A DNA stretch of 33,061 nucleotides from Desulfosporosinus shakirovi (GCF_020595055.1 NZ_JAJDOO010000042.1:1-33061); one strand, 5' to 3'; shown: positions 1 to 7,999, counted from the stretch's first letter. Notes: generated from the letters alone by a model not told the origin. Numbers and translations: made by a program.

Positions 1-129
1 GTTAACTCACTATACTTCTCTCGGAGGTCCATGACAACTATTCTAACTCAGGGGGTTAATGACCAAACATCGTTTATTCAATTAAGGCAATACCATATGA
101 GGCGACAAAACTTTTGGGAGGTATTTGTA

Positions 130-192
130 ATGAGTAATAGTAAAGAAGGTATCAAAGAATTAAAATCTTTAGCCGCTGAAGATGATATATGA
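130..192 (+). CDS. Very small ORF (20 aa), function unknown
   Basis: A 20-residue charged peptide beginning MSNSKEGIKELK. The ATG at 130 follows a good GGGAGG ribosome site at 117-122. The same frame is open back to an ATG at 31, which also has a GGAGG three bases upstream, so a 53-aa version is possible; its spacing is too short to favour it. It stops 13 bases before the next ORF, which has its own GGAGG, so the two may be translationally coupled. No domain is recognisable and nothing supports a function. A remnant of a longer gene is an alternative. Confidence 0.35.
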   Translation: MSNSKEGIKELKSLAAEDDI

Positions 193-205
193 TATGGAGG
201 TAGCC

Positions 206-337
206 ATGGAATTAGGGCAGTTGAAAGATCAATTTTATCGGATGCAGCAAGTCTTCTTTTCCACCTTCAAGAACCAGACTCAACAGAATTCACAGACTCA
301 AACACAACAATCTCAAGATCCGGGCAACAACAATTAA
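206..337 (+). CDS. Small Gln/Asn-rich protein (43 aa), unknown
   Basis: The ATG at 206 is preceded by GGAGG at 196-200. The product has a short, possibly helical head (MELGQLKDQFYRMQQ) and then a Gln/Asn/Thr/Ser-rich tail ending in GNNN. There is no cysteine, signal peptide or membrane segment. A second Gln-rich ORF follows in a different frame. The composition runs on across the stop codon, so this may be the 5' half of one protein of about 95 aa broken by a frameshift near 322-335. The family is not recognised; small Gln-rich proteins occur among spore-surface proteins of this group, but that is only a suggestion. Confidence 0.5.
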   Translation: MELGQLKDQFYRMQQVFFSTFKNQTQQNSQTQTQQSQDPGNNN

Positions 338-354
338 ATCAATTAGTTCAACAT

Positions 355-492
355 ATGACTCAATTTAAGGCCCAGTCACATCAACAGCAACAACTTCAAA
401 CAATGAGTCAAAACTCACAGCAAGGCCAAGGTCAAAAACAGCAGGGTCAGCAAATGCAGCAAGGCCAACCTAGTCAAGGGTGGTTTCAATAA
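355..492 (+). CDS. Small Gln-rich protein (45 aa) or 3' half of a frameshifted gene
   Basis: The peptide is about 40 percent glutamine with Gly-Gln repeats and ends PSQGWFQ. The ATG at 355 has no convincing ribosome site. The frame is open upstream to 193 and reads QQQLNQLVQHM before the ATG, in keeping with continuation of the preceding Gln-rich protein after a one-base shift. It is followed by the strong terminator at 556-600, so this is the 3' end of the transcription unit. No function can be assigned. Confidence 0.4.
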   Translation: MTQFKAQSHQQQQLQTMSQNSQQGQGQKQQGQQMQQGQPSQGWFQ

Positions 493-555
493 GAATTTTG
501 GAAATAGAGCAGGGCGTTGCATGTAGAATCCTCTTCTTAGAATAAGTTCATATAC

Positions 556-600
556 AAAATGTATACTCCAAAGCTTTTTTTGCTTTGGAGTATACATTTT
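556..600 (+). terminator. Rho-independent terminator, 19-bp perfect stem
   Basis: Arms 556-574 and 582-600 are perfectly complementary around a T7 loop, and the right arm ends in a run of T that continues to 602. It closes the Gln-rich ORF unit and separates it from the agr locus. Confidence 0.85.
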
Positions 601-640
601 TTAAAAATTCAATGCTTAAGATAGACAAGATTTACGCGAA

Positions 641-647
641 TTCGACA
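641..647 (-). promoter_or_regulatory. Possible Spo0A box upstream of the agr locus
   Basis: TTCGACA here reads TGTCGAA on the minus strand, a perfect match to the Spo0A consensus (TGNCGAA). It overlaps the small inverted repeat ACACT-tag-AGTGT at 645-657 and lies about 100 bases upstream of the first agr-locus gene. A 7-mer is expected several times by chance in 33 kb on both strands, so position is the only support. Confidence 0.25.
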
Positions 648-750
648 CTTAGAGTGTGTAATAATTAATAAATGGAGTATGTTGACGTTATAGAGCAACT
701 AATGGCTGGCAAGTTTATTCAGAATTTTAAATAGAGGGGTGAAATGATCT

Positions 751-1227
751 ATTGAGATTCCATTCATTTCTTTGCTTATACAAGGAATTCCAGAACAAGC
801 GGCAGTTACAACTTTAGCATTTATAATTGCAAAGGTCCCTATAAAGTGGGATAGAATTTTTATTATTGGTACATGTTTAGCTTTTAGTGCTTATACAGTA
901 AGATTGTGTCCTATCCCTTTTGGAATTCATACTATCTTGGTAATGTTTTTATTATTTATGTGTCTAACTAAACTAAGTAAAAGGGATGTTAGCCTATCCT
1001 TTATGGCAAGTGTTTTAAGCTACTTAATTTTAGCTATATTTGAGTGTGCTTGCTTATCATTGTTTTTGGGCGTTTTTAATATAACACCCAAAATTTTTCT
1101 TACAAACATAGTTGTAAGAATTGGAATAGGAGAAATACACGTCCTTCTTTTATTTAGCGCAGCTTTAGTTTTGAATAAATCATACATTAAACGAGTTACT
1201 CGAACTGCTAAGAGGGAAGGCTTTTAG
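751..1227 (+). CDS. Small multi-pass membrane protein of agr locus, paralogue 1 (about 158 aa), probable AUU start
   Basis: A very hydrophobic protein with four or five predicted membrane segments, a conserved IQGIPE motif near the N-terminus and a central PFGIHTI motif. It is clearly paralogous to the next gene with no gaps over the first 60 residues. No ATG, GTG or well-placed TTG gives the conserved N-terminus; the only ordinary start in frame is TTG at 772, which lacks a ribosome site and would cut into the conserved part. GAGGGGTG at 734-741 points to the ATT at 751, aligned with ATA in the paralogue. A three-codon ORF (ATG at 744) overlaps this point. The family is not securely recognised. 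From context I infer a membrane partner of AgrB/AgrD, perhaps a free-standing sensor domain. Confidence 0.7.
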   Translation: MEIPFISLLIQGIPEQAAVTTLAFIIAKVPIKWDRIFIIGTCLAFSAYTVRLCPIPFGIHTILVMFLLFMCLTKLSKRDVSLSFMASVLSYLILAIFECACLSLFLGVFNITPKIFLTNIVVRIGIGEIHVLLLFSAALVLNKSYIKRVTRTAKREGF

Positions 1228-1313
1228 CGTAAGTTCCTTGCTTATGGAAAAGGTGCCAATTATGTTTCACTAGGTCCTATTTATTCATGCAATGTGGGAG
1301 AGGGGGTTAATTC

Positions 1314-1766
1314 ATAGATATTCCATTTATTGCATTTCTCGTACAAGGTATACCAGAAGTAATCGCAGTAGTCACTTTAGCTTTTGTAATTGCAAAGATA
1401 CCCATGGGATGGAAAAAAATTATTATGCTGGGGATAGCTTTAGCATTTATTTCGTATGTTATGAGAATGTTTACCTTGCCTTTTGGGATTCATACCATTA
1501 TCCAAATGATTTTTCTGTTATTAGCCTTAATTTTGTTTGGCAATGGAGATTTTAGTTTGTCCCTAATAGCAAGTCTATTAAGTATCTTAGTGTTAGTAAT
1601 CATCGAATTTGTTTGTCTATCACTACTAATGCCAGTCTTTGGAGTGACTCCTGAAACACTATTTGAAAACTTAGTAATAAGGATTATGATAACAGAACCT
1701 CAAGTATTTATTATGTTTATCTTAGCCTTTTTAATAAATAAACTTATTCGAAAAGAGGTAGGATAA
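1314..1766 (+). CDS. Small multi-pass membrane protein of agr locus, paralogue 2 (about 150 aa), probable AUA start
   Basis: Paralogue of the preceding gene, sharing the pattern PFI..L.QGIPE, TLAF.IAK.P and PFGIHTI, with the same number of hydrophobic segments. The first ATG in frame (1404) would delete about 30 conserved residues. The frame opens only after a stop at 1308-1310, and no ATG, GTG or TTG lies between. AGGGGG at 1301-1306 is seven bases from ATA at 1314, which aligns exactly with the ATT of the first copy. The stop is immediately followed by the agrB start, so the genes are probably cotranscribed and coupled. Function unknown; a role in sensing or exporting the autoinducer is an inference from position. 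Confidence 0.7.
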   Translation: MDIPFIAFLVQGIPEVIAVVTLAFVIAKIPMGWKKIIMLGIALAFISYVMRMFTLPFGIHTIIQMIFLLLALILFGNGDFSLSLIASLLSILVLVIIEFVCLSLLMPVFGVTPETLFENLVIRIMITEPQVFIMFILAFLINKLIRKEVG

Positions 1767-2339
1767 ATGCATTTTACTGAAAACATTAGTAATAAACTTT
1801 CTGAACTAATAACACGTGAACTAAATTATAATGATGATAAGAAGGAAATTATAACATACGCAATTGAAACTGCACTGCTATTTGTCTTAGGCTCTTTTTG
1901 TCTTATACTTTTAGGATATTCTTTAAATGCTTTAATGCCCACGGTTATTGCGGCCTTTTTCGGTAGCTCATTAAGAAGAGTATCAGGAGGAGCGCACTTT
2001 GATACTCCTCTCAAGTGTTTGGCTTTTGGTACTATAGTTTATAGTTTCTTGGGGGTTTCAACTAAAAAAGTTGTGGAATATGATTTAACTAATAGGCAAA
2101 TTCTAATTTTTCTTTTGTTAATTTCATTGTTAACAGTAGTTTTCTTAGCTCCTGTAGACAGTGAATCAAAGCCGATTAAGTCCACTAGTTTTAAATATAG
2201 ATTGAAGATTTTTTCTATCCTTTTTGTAATTATCTCCTTTTTAGTAGTTGCTTTAGTAGACTCTGAATTGGTAATTGTTAGTGCAGTATTAGGTGTGGTT
2301 TATCAAAGCATCACCTTACTGCCTGTTTTTAATAAGTGA
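1767..2339 (+). CDS. agrB: AgrB-type autoinducer peptide-processing membrane protease
   Basis: 190 aa, the usual size of AgrB. AgrB cleaves the AgrD precursor C-terminal to the future ring and helps form the thiolactone. The catalytic pair is visible as His77 in SGGAHF and Cys84 in PLKC, the same residue numbers as in the Staphylococcus enzyme. Arg70/Arg71 precede the motif and several membrane segments follow (about 34-65, 85-100, 110-128, 145-165, 168-185). It directly abuts the preceding small membrane protein, and the agrD gene starts 19 bases downstream. It is the locus's most secure identification; the peptide's receptor is not obvious nearby. Confidence 0.93.
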   Translation: MHFTENISNKLSELITRELNYNDDKKEIITYAIETALLFVLGSFCLILLGYSLNALMPTVIAAFFGSSLRRVSGGAHFDTPLKCLAFGTIVYSFLGVSTKKVVEYDLTNRQILIFLLLISLLTVVFLAPVDSESKPIKSTSFKYRLKIFSILFVIISFLVVALVDSELVIVSAVLGVVYQSITLLPVFNK

Positions 2340-2358
2340 GGAGGTGAGTAATTATTTT

Positions 2359-2481
2359 ATGAAAAAATATGTTTTCTCCATAGTTGCTTCGCTATTAATG
2401 ATTTTAGCTAGTGCGTCCTCCGTCTTTGCGTGCACATTTTGGGCATATCAACCAAAAACTCCGAAATCATTGCAAAGATAA
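2359..2481 (+). CDS. agrD: AgrD-type cyclic thiolactone autoinducer precursor (40 aa)
   Basis: A 40-residue precursor with a basic start (MKKY), a hydrophobic helix at about residues 5-24 and the core ACTFWAYQPKTPKSL. Cys25 is the only cysteine. By alignment with Listeria AgrD (ACFMFV then YEPKSP), the predicted ring is Cys25-Thr-Phe-Trp-Ala29, closed between the cysteine thiol and the Ala29 carboxyl, with YQPKTPKSLQR as the removed tail. The ring assignment is by analogy; a six-residue ring ending at Tyr30 is the alternative. GGAGGTGAG at 2339-2347 lies upstream with a long spacing, so another upstream start in frame is possible but would add a hydrophilic extension. Confidence 0.88.
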   Translation: MKKYVFSIVASLLMILASASSVFACTFWAYQPKTPKSLQR

Positions 2482-2524
2482 ATGGAAGGTTTAGAACCTG
2501 GAGTAATCACATTTCGTAGCTAAC

Positions 2525-2565
2525 AATATTAAAAGCTGGGATGGATATTCCCAGCTTTTAATATT
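2525..2565 (+). terminator. Hairpin terminator after agrD, 17-bp stem
   Basis: Arms 2525-2541 and 2549-2565 are perfectly complementary around a 7-base loop; the right arm ends in AATATTTTG rather than a long T run. It separates agrD from the kinase gene, which therefore probably has its own promoter or depends on read-through. Confidence 0.75.
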
Positions 2566-2618
2566 TTGGCAAAACTCTTTGGAAACTTTTTTATTTGGAC
2601 AGCTGGAGGATAAATTTG

Positions 2619-4394
2619 ATGGTTTTTAATTTCAAATATATTTATAAAAGGCAATCTATAATTCAATTGACTTTATTTAAAGTTATATTTAGCATTTTTG
2701 CCTTTCTAATTTTGTTTATATTTTTTTATGGGCAAAGTTTCTGGGAGAAACAAGGCATAAAATTCAATTACGACTTATTATTAAATGCTTCAAGAGTTCA
2801 AACAGAAATACAATCTCGGATTTCTACTATAGAAGAGTTGAAAAGAAATGAGAGCTTAACGAAGGATGATAAAGTATTCAAAATAAATGAAATAATCCAG
2901 TCAATTATTAGTGGAAATGATAGCTATGTTATTGGTTATTATGATAAAGAATTAGATTTAGTCATTAACAATCAAACTATTGATGCTATTTCATTTGAGC
3001 AAATACGCCCTGAAATGCTATCATTGAGTGAATTCAATATCATATCAAAAAGTAACGAGGTAATTAAGGCTATCCTACCAATATATGACCAGGGAAAAAT
3101 AGTAAGTTATGTATGGGCCTATGCTCAGGATGCTGATTTAGTATTGACGTCATTTAATGAATTAAGTGTAATAGTAATACTATCTTTAACTTTATCGGTA
3201 TTGATTATAATTTCAATTAGAAATCATATGAAGCAGATTAAATTATATTTAGAAAAATTTTGTGCAATTATAATGAATGATAATTGTGAACATGAAAATA
3301 TTATAAATAAATTACCGGAATTGAAACCTGTTTTAAATAAAATAACTTGTTTTACAGATGATTTAAAACAAGCAAACGTAGCCTTGGAAGCCTCAAAACT
3401 TAACATAATTAAAATTATGGAAGGGATTTCAGACGGGTTTTATGCCTTAGACCGCAATGTGCAGTTTACCTTTATTAACAAGGAAACACAAAAGTTTATT
3501 GGCGGGAATAATGTTGAACTTATAGGAAAAAGCATATGGGAAGTATTTCCAAAAATTAAAGGTTCTGTAACTTATGATAAGATATACGAAGCAATGTCTC
3601 AAAATGAATCAGTTCATTGGGAAGCAGAAGGCTTAGCAAACCCTGATCAAAACCATGAATTTCATGCTTACCCCTATAATGAAGGTTTGACGGTATTTTT
3701 CAGAGATATTACGGAGTCGAAACGGCAGCAACAAGAACTTAACCGATTAGAAAGGCTTAATCTAATTGGCCAATTAGCAGCGGGAATCAGCCATGAAATA
3801 AGAAATCCACTAACGACTGTCAAAGGTTTTTTACAGTTTTTTGGTGCAAAATCACAATATATAAATGATAAAGAATATATGGATTTGATGATTTCTGAGA
3901 TTGATCGTGCCAATACAATAATAACTGACTTTTTATCTTTGGCTAAAGAAAGCTCAGATAACATTATGCACCAGAATATTAATGAAGTTATTAGTAAAGT
4001 TCTACCTATGCTCCAAGCCGATGCTTATAACAATAATAAAGAGGTTACTGCAGATTTAAATCTGGTGCCGGACATTTTGATCAATGAGAATGAGATAAAA
4101 CAACTTATTTTGAATTTGGTTCGCAATGGTTTGGAGGCCTCTGCGGAACATGGATGTGTCATGATTAGCACGTATTTAAAAGAGGATAAAGTTGTGTTAG
4201 AAATTAAGGATCAAGGCGAAGGCATTCCTCAAGAAGTACAAGCAAAAATAGGTACTCCATTTTTTACAACAAAAGACAGTGGTACAGGCCTCGGGCTGGC
4301 AATATCTATCGGTATTGCTCAAAGACATGGAGCCGGTTTCGAATTTAAAACAGGGAGCAGTGGGACGATTTTTTATACTACTTTTCCTTCTTAA
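2619..4394 (+). CDS. Membrane-bound PAS sensor histidine kinase (sporulation-kinase-like, orphan)
   Basis: About 591 aa from the ATG at 2619, preceded by GGAGG at 2605-2609; the TTG at 2595 is less likely. Order: membrane segment (about 14-36), extracytoplasmic sensor domain (about 40-180), second membrane segment (about 181-203), PAS domain (about 255-375), then the HisKA dimerisation domain with the phospho-acceptor His392 in AAGISHEIRNPLTTVKGF, and an HATPase domain with an N-box (LNLVRNGLEAS), a G1-type motif (DQGEGI) and a GTGLGLAI lid motif. The H-box closely resembles that of Bacillus KinA-type kinases feeding Spo0F/Spo0A. No response regulator is adjacent. With only two membrane segments it does not look like an AgrC receptor, so a direct link to the neighbouring autoinducer locus is uncertain. 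Confidence 0.9.
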   Translation: MVFNFKYIYKRQSIIQLTLFKVIFSIFAFLILFIFFYGQSFWEKQGIKFNYDLLLNASRVQTEIQSRISTIEELKRNESLTKDDKVFKINEIIQSIISGNDSYVIGYYDKELDLVINNQTIDAISFEQIRPEMLSLSEFNIISKSNEVIKAILPIYDQGKIVSYVWAYAQDADLVLTSFNELSVIVILSLTLSVLIIISIRNHMKQIKLYLEKFCAIIMNDNCEHENIINKLPELKPVLNKITCFTDDLKQANVALEASKLNIIKIMEGISDGFYALDRNVQFTFINKETQKFIGGNNVELIGKSIWEVFPKIKGSVTYDKIYEAMSQNESVHWEAEGLANPDQNHEFHAYPYNEGLTVFFRDITESKRQQQELNRLERLNLIGQLAAGISHEIRNPLTTVKGFLQFFGAKSQYINDKEYMDLMISEIDRANTIITDFLSLAKESSDNIMHQNINEVISKVLPMLQADAYNNNKEVTADLNLVPDILINENEIKQLILNLVRNGLEASAEHGCVMISTYLKEDKVVLEIKDQGEGIPQEVQAKIGTPFFTTKDSGTGLGLAISIGIAQRHGAGFEFKTGSSGTIFYTTFPS

Positions 4395-4440
4395 AAAGTA
4401 GTTAGTTATGTCCAATAGTGATTATAATATCATTTGAGCA

Positions 4441-7400
4441 TCAAGGTATATCGAAGAGCTCTCTCAGCTCACTTTCTGTTAGCTTGGAAAGCATGGTTTC
4501 TCCAGGCTGAATAACTGAATCAACCAGCTTCTTTTTCCTTGCTTGTAAGACGTTGATTTTTTCTTCGATGGTTCCTTGGGTAATAAGTTTGATCACTTGA
4601 ACAGCGTTATTTTGGCCGATGCGGTGAGCTCGATCTGTAGCTTGATCTTCAACAGCGGGATTCCACCATGGGTCGTAGTGAATAACCATGTCCGCCCCAG
4701 TCAGGTTTAATCCTGTGCCGCCGGCTTTTAAGGAAATTAGAAAGACCTTGCCTTGATTGGAATTAAATAAATTGGCCATGTTCAAACGTTCAACGGCTTT
4801 AGTAGAACCCGAAAGATAGAAATGCTCGATATTCTCGGAAATGAGATGGCTTTGAATAATATCTAACATGGTTGTAAACTGAGAGAATATTAAAATGCGG
4901 TGGCCGCTGTCTAAAGCATCCGTGAGGATTTCCTGCAAAAGCAACATCTTACCGCTTTCACCAGTGTAATTTTCAATGAACATTGAAGGATGACAGCAAA
5001 TTTGTCTAAGCCTGGTCAGGGCTGCCAGAATCTTCATGTGACTTTTGTTAAAACCCACTGTGGCAATTTCTTGGGCTATTTTGCTTTTTGCTTCTTGTAA
5101 ATAAGCAACATATAGCTTTTTTTGTTCTTCTGTCAAGGGAGCATTTAGTTGGGTTTCGATCTTGTCAGGGAGCTCTTTTAGTACGTCCTTTTTTAGACGT
5201 CGTAAAATAAAGGGATTAACATGCCGACTTAATTCTGTAATAACGGCAGGGTTCTCGCCCTTGATAATTGGAATTTCATATTGCTTTCTAAATTCTTGGA
5301 GAGTAAGGAGATATCCCGGCATTACGAAATTGAAGAGGGACCAGAGTTCGGAAAGAGCGTTTTCAATGGGTGTTCCTGTTAAAGCGAAATACCCTTTAGC
5401 TTGAATTTGTTGAGTTGATTTAGCGTTGAGTGTTTGAGGATTTTTAGTATGTTGCGCCTCATCTAAGAAGCAGTATGAAAACTCAATCTTAGCAAATTCA
5501 TCAATGTCTCGCCGCAGTATGGGGTAGGAAGTAACCACCAAGTCCCAATGGGTTTCTAAATTCTTTAATAGAGCCTGTCTTTCTTGGGGAGTACCTTCTA
5601 CGACTTGCACTCGCAGGGCGGGAGTGAATTTCTTTGCTTCTTCTTGCCAATTATAGATTAAAGAGGTGGGGGCGATGACAAGTGCCGGTCCTTTGGAGGT
5701 TGGTTTTTCTGACAAAATAAATGAGAGGACCTGCAGGGTCTTTCCTAACCCCATATCATCAGCCAAGATGCCGCCTAATCCAAATGAGGCTAAAGTCTTC
5801 AACCACTTGAAACCGGTCTTCTGATAATCTCTTAAGATATTTTGTAGTTCTTCAGGGATTTCAAACTCTCCATCTTGGGGTTCGAGGATGCTTTGCACCA
5901 ATTGCTTGAAGGCTTTATTGCGCTGTACTCCCGGAAGGTTAGCCTGACGTAAAAAACTGTCTATGTACATTGCTCGGTATTTGGGTAAATTGAGCAGTTT
6001 CTTGTTTAGATCATCAGCACCAAGGTTTAAGTTATCTAAGAGTTCAGCAACCGTCGTTAATTCTGGCTGATTCAAGTCGAGGAATGAACCGTCACGAAGG
6101 CGATGATATTTTTTCTTTAAATGGAGGGAATCGAAAATGTTAGCCAACTCGTCTTGGGGGATATCATTATATTGGAAGGAGATTTCCAGTATGTCTAAAG
6201 TTTCATCTAGCCGAACATGACCAGAAAAAGTGGTTGCAGTACGTATTTTCAGCTTAAATTGATCAGAATAGTATAGTTCTGCCAGGTCCCGAAGTTGAGG
6301 AAGCCAGTTGACGGTAAATTCAAAGATTTTTTCATCCTCTTCAAGGTGGATGCTTCCTTTAGAGACTGTGAAATCAGCATGTTCGAGAATACTTAAAATT
6401 CTACGTTCTTTTTCTGCAGAACGAATAAGAATGACATCATTGGCATCGAAATCATTGACGGTTTCTCGAGTTGAAGCAAATGGGTTTATGATGGTATTCC
6501 CATAGTGGAATTCTAAGCGGGCTGTAATACCTATATCTAATGCGCGATCAAGATAGATCTTAGCCTGTAAATCCGGATGGGCGAATTTGTCTTCAAGGAG
6601 GGGATCGATTGAAACTTGCCCCAGTTTTCCAATCAAGGGTAAGGCTTCTGAGGCGAAAAACTCTTTTTGTGCTGAGGGAATAACAATATGGGTTTTAGTC
6701 CCTTCGCGAAGTGCAGTTATAATTGGAGGGAGCAGGTCCTTCTGAGTGAGAGAGGCTTGGTAAATTTTATGTTGGTAGGCGTAATAATTGCCATCTTGCG
6801 TAAGTAGAAGGGGCACTTCGTCCGTTTCTAGGGCTAAAGAGAGATCTTGTCCTTGTAACTGTAAAGAGAATTCCATAGGTAACCCATCTCGAACAATCTG
6901 GGTAGGCTCAAGAGGACTGGATCCGATTCCCCAAAGAAACATTTTCTCCCCCAAGGCATCTAAAAACTTCGTCAGGTAATAGCCAGTTAAAGGCAATGCT
7001 TTTTGATTTAACACCGCTGTGGAATAATACGGGCCCTGCATTTCAGTTAAGGCTGTATGCTGGTCAAACATTTCCTGCAGCATAGTAATTATTGCGCGGT
7101 CTTGTTCCTTGAAGGTCTGCCTTGCAGGTTCAAAAGTAAATTGCTTGCCAAACTCCAGTGATTGTCCTGTTTTAATCGCCTTAAGTAATTGTCCAATGTC
7201 TTTAACAACATAGAGGCGTTGAAGACCCAATTTCAGTTGCAGATGAGTAGAAAGCCTGTGGTTAGGCATAGTTTGAAGTTCCACGTTCATAGTTAATTTA
7301 TCCAAGAAGGTCTCCTGGGGATGATTGGCGAAGGCAGCCAGAAGGTTATTTACAACCTGGTTCACAGCGATGGGAGCCGGCCAGGCAACGGGTAATTTCT

Positions 7401-7686
7401 GTTGGGAAGCCTTCAGTACAGCTACAACATGTTTGCATGCTCCCGGATAGTCTGTGAAGGCGGGGCAGGTGCAACGGTAAGAGCGAATCAAGCCCTCACG
7501 TTCAAAGGCAACTTGTACTACATATCGTAAACCACCTACGACTGAAGCATTAACAAGTCCTTTATCGGGTGAAAAGGTAAAATTTATCACTCTGCCTGCC
7601 ATGTAATAAGAGAGGCCCTTTCTATATACACGATCATTGTCTGCAAGATCTAGAATTATTTGTTCTGTTAGAATAAAACGAGACAT
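4441..7686 (-). CDS. SWIM-domain SNF2-family helicase/ATPase
   Basis: 1081 aa, a typical length for bacterial SWIM-SNF2 proteins. A SWIM zinc-binding motif lies near the N-terminus (Cys72-X-Cys74, Cys84-X-His86), followed by the SNF2-associated region, then the ATPase core: Walker A in DDMGLGKT at about 640, a DEAQ box at about 741, and the helicase C-terminal lobe with DRAHRIGQ at about 1022. Such proteins use ATP to move along double-stranded DNA or remodel protein-DNA complexes; the biological role of the bacterial group is poorly defined. The start ATG has AAGGAG upstream. A stop in another gene converges on its 3' end (kinase ends at 4394). No restriction or defence genes adjoin it, so I do not assign a defence role. 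Confidence 0.93.
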   Translation of the reverse strand: MSRFILTEQIILDLADNDRVYRKGLSYYMAGRVINFTFSPDKGLVNASVVGGLRYVVQVAFEREGLIRSYRCTCPAFTDYPGACKHVVAVLKASQQKLPVAWPAPIAVNQVVNNLLAAFANHPQETFLDKLTMNVELQTMPNHRLSTHLQLKLGLQRLYVVKDIGQLLKAIKTGQSLEFGKQFTFEPARQTFKEQDRAIITMLQEMFDQHTALTEMQGPYYSTAVLNQKALPLTGYYLTKFLDALGEKMFLWGIGSSPLEPTQIVRDGLPMEFSLQLQGQDLSLALETDEVPLLLTQDGNYYAYQHKIYQASLTQKDLLPPIITALREGTKTHIVIPSAQKEFFASEALPLIGKLGQVSIDPLLEDKFAHPDLQAKIYLDRALDIGITARLEFHYGNTIINPFASTRETVNDFDANDVILIRSAEKERRILSILEHADFTVSKGSIHLEEDEKIFEFTVNWLPQLRDLAELYYSDQFKLKIRTATTFSGHVRLDETLDILEISFQYNDIPQDELANIFDSLHLKKKYHRLRDGSFLDLNQPELTTVAELLDNLNLGADDLNKKLLNLPKYRAMYIDSFLRQANLPGVQRNKAFKQLVQSILEPQDGEFEIPEELQNILRDYQKTGFKWLKTLASFGLGGILADDMGLGKTLQVLSFILSEKPTSKGPALVIAPTSLIYNWQEEAKKFTPALRVQVVEGTPQERQALLKNLETHWDLVVTSYPILRRDIDEFAKIEFSYCFLDEAQHTKNPQTLNAKSTQQIQAKGYFALTGTPIENALSELWSLFNFVMPGYLLTLQEFRKQYEIPIIKGENPAVITELSRHVNPFILRRLKKDVLKELPDKIETQLNAPLTEEQKKLYVAYLQEAKSKIAQEIATVGFNKSHMKILAALTRLRQICCHPSMFIENYTGESGKMLLLQEILTDALDSGHRILIFSQFTTMLDIIQSHLISENIEHFYLSGSTKAVERLNMANLFNSNQGKVFLISLKAGGTGLNLTGADMVIHYDPWWNPAVEDQATDRAHRIGQNNAVQVIKLITQGTIEEKINVLQARKKKLVDSVIQPGETMLSKLTESELRELFDIP

Positions 7687-7999
7687 ATAATACTCCTTTG
7701 ACAGTATATTTCCGTGTGCGCGTGAAGATCAATTAAGAATATCATAGTTGATAGCTGCTCGTCTAATAAGGGAATGGAGGGAATGTGAGAAATCCAAATC
7801 CTATGATGAGGGATTTGGATTTTTTTGCATCAGCAGGTATAAGAATTACTGCTGTTAGGACTCCTGTTGCTGTAATCTTCTTGAGTTGTAAACACATGTC
7901 GAATATTGTATCATTGAAGATAGAGGAAAAAGGTACAACTGCGCAGAATCAATATAAGAATAATGAGACTGGAATTCGAAGCTTAGGGGGGGATGTTCC
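7687..7999. other. Gene-free 313-bp spacer with an isolated terminator
   Basis: Between the divergent SNF2 and hypothetical genes. It contains the terminator at 7791-7827 and a TGTCGAA heptamer at 7897-7903 (Spo0A-box-like, possibly chance). Open frames across it on either strand lack a credible ribosome site with coding character. Confidence 0.5.
7791..7827 (+). terminator. Strong terminator with no gene upstream; candidate leader or small RNA end
   Basis: Arms 7791-7801 (AATCCAAATCC) and 7811-7821 are perfectly complementary with a 9-base loop and a run of seven T. There is no plus-strand gene between the SNF2 start (7686) and this point, so it must end a short untranslated transcript of at most about 100 nt, or act as an attenuator for the gene at 8000. 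No known riboswitch is recognised. Confidence 0.7.

Noticed and set aside
1292-1555. ORF starting ATG at 1292 (87 aa)
   Set aside because: Out of frame with the conserved membrane-protein paralogue; its composition is not protein-like, so it is a shadow.
4441-7686. SNF2 helicase as part of a defence island
   Set aside because: No nuclease, methylase or other defence gene is adjacent; SWIM-SNF2 proteins are common chromosomal genes in this group.
7703-7732. Sigma-A promoter for the SNF2 gene (TTGATC, 18 bases, TATACT on the minus strand)
   Set aside because: The transcript would begin inside or right at the ribosome site, so the position is doubtful.
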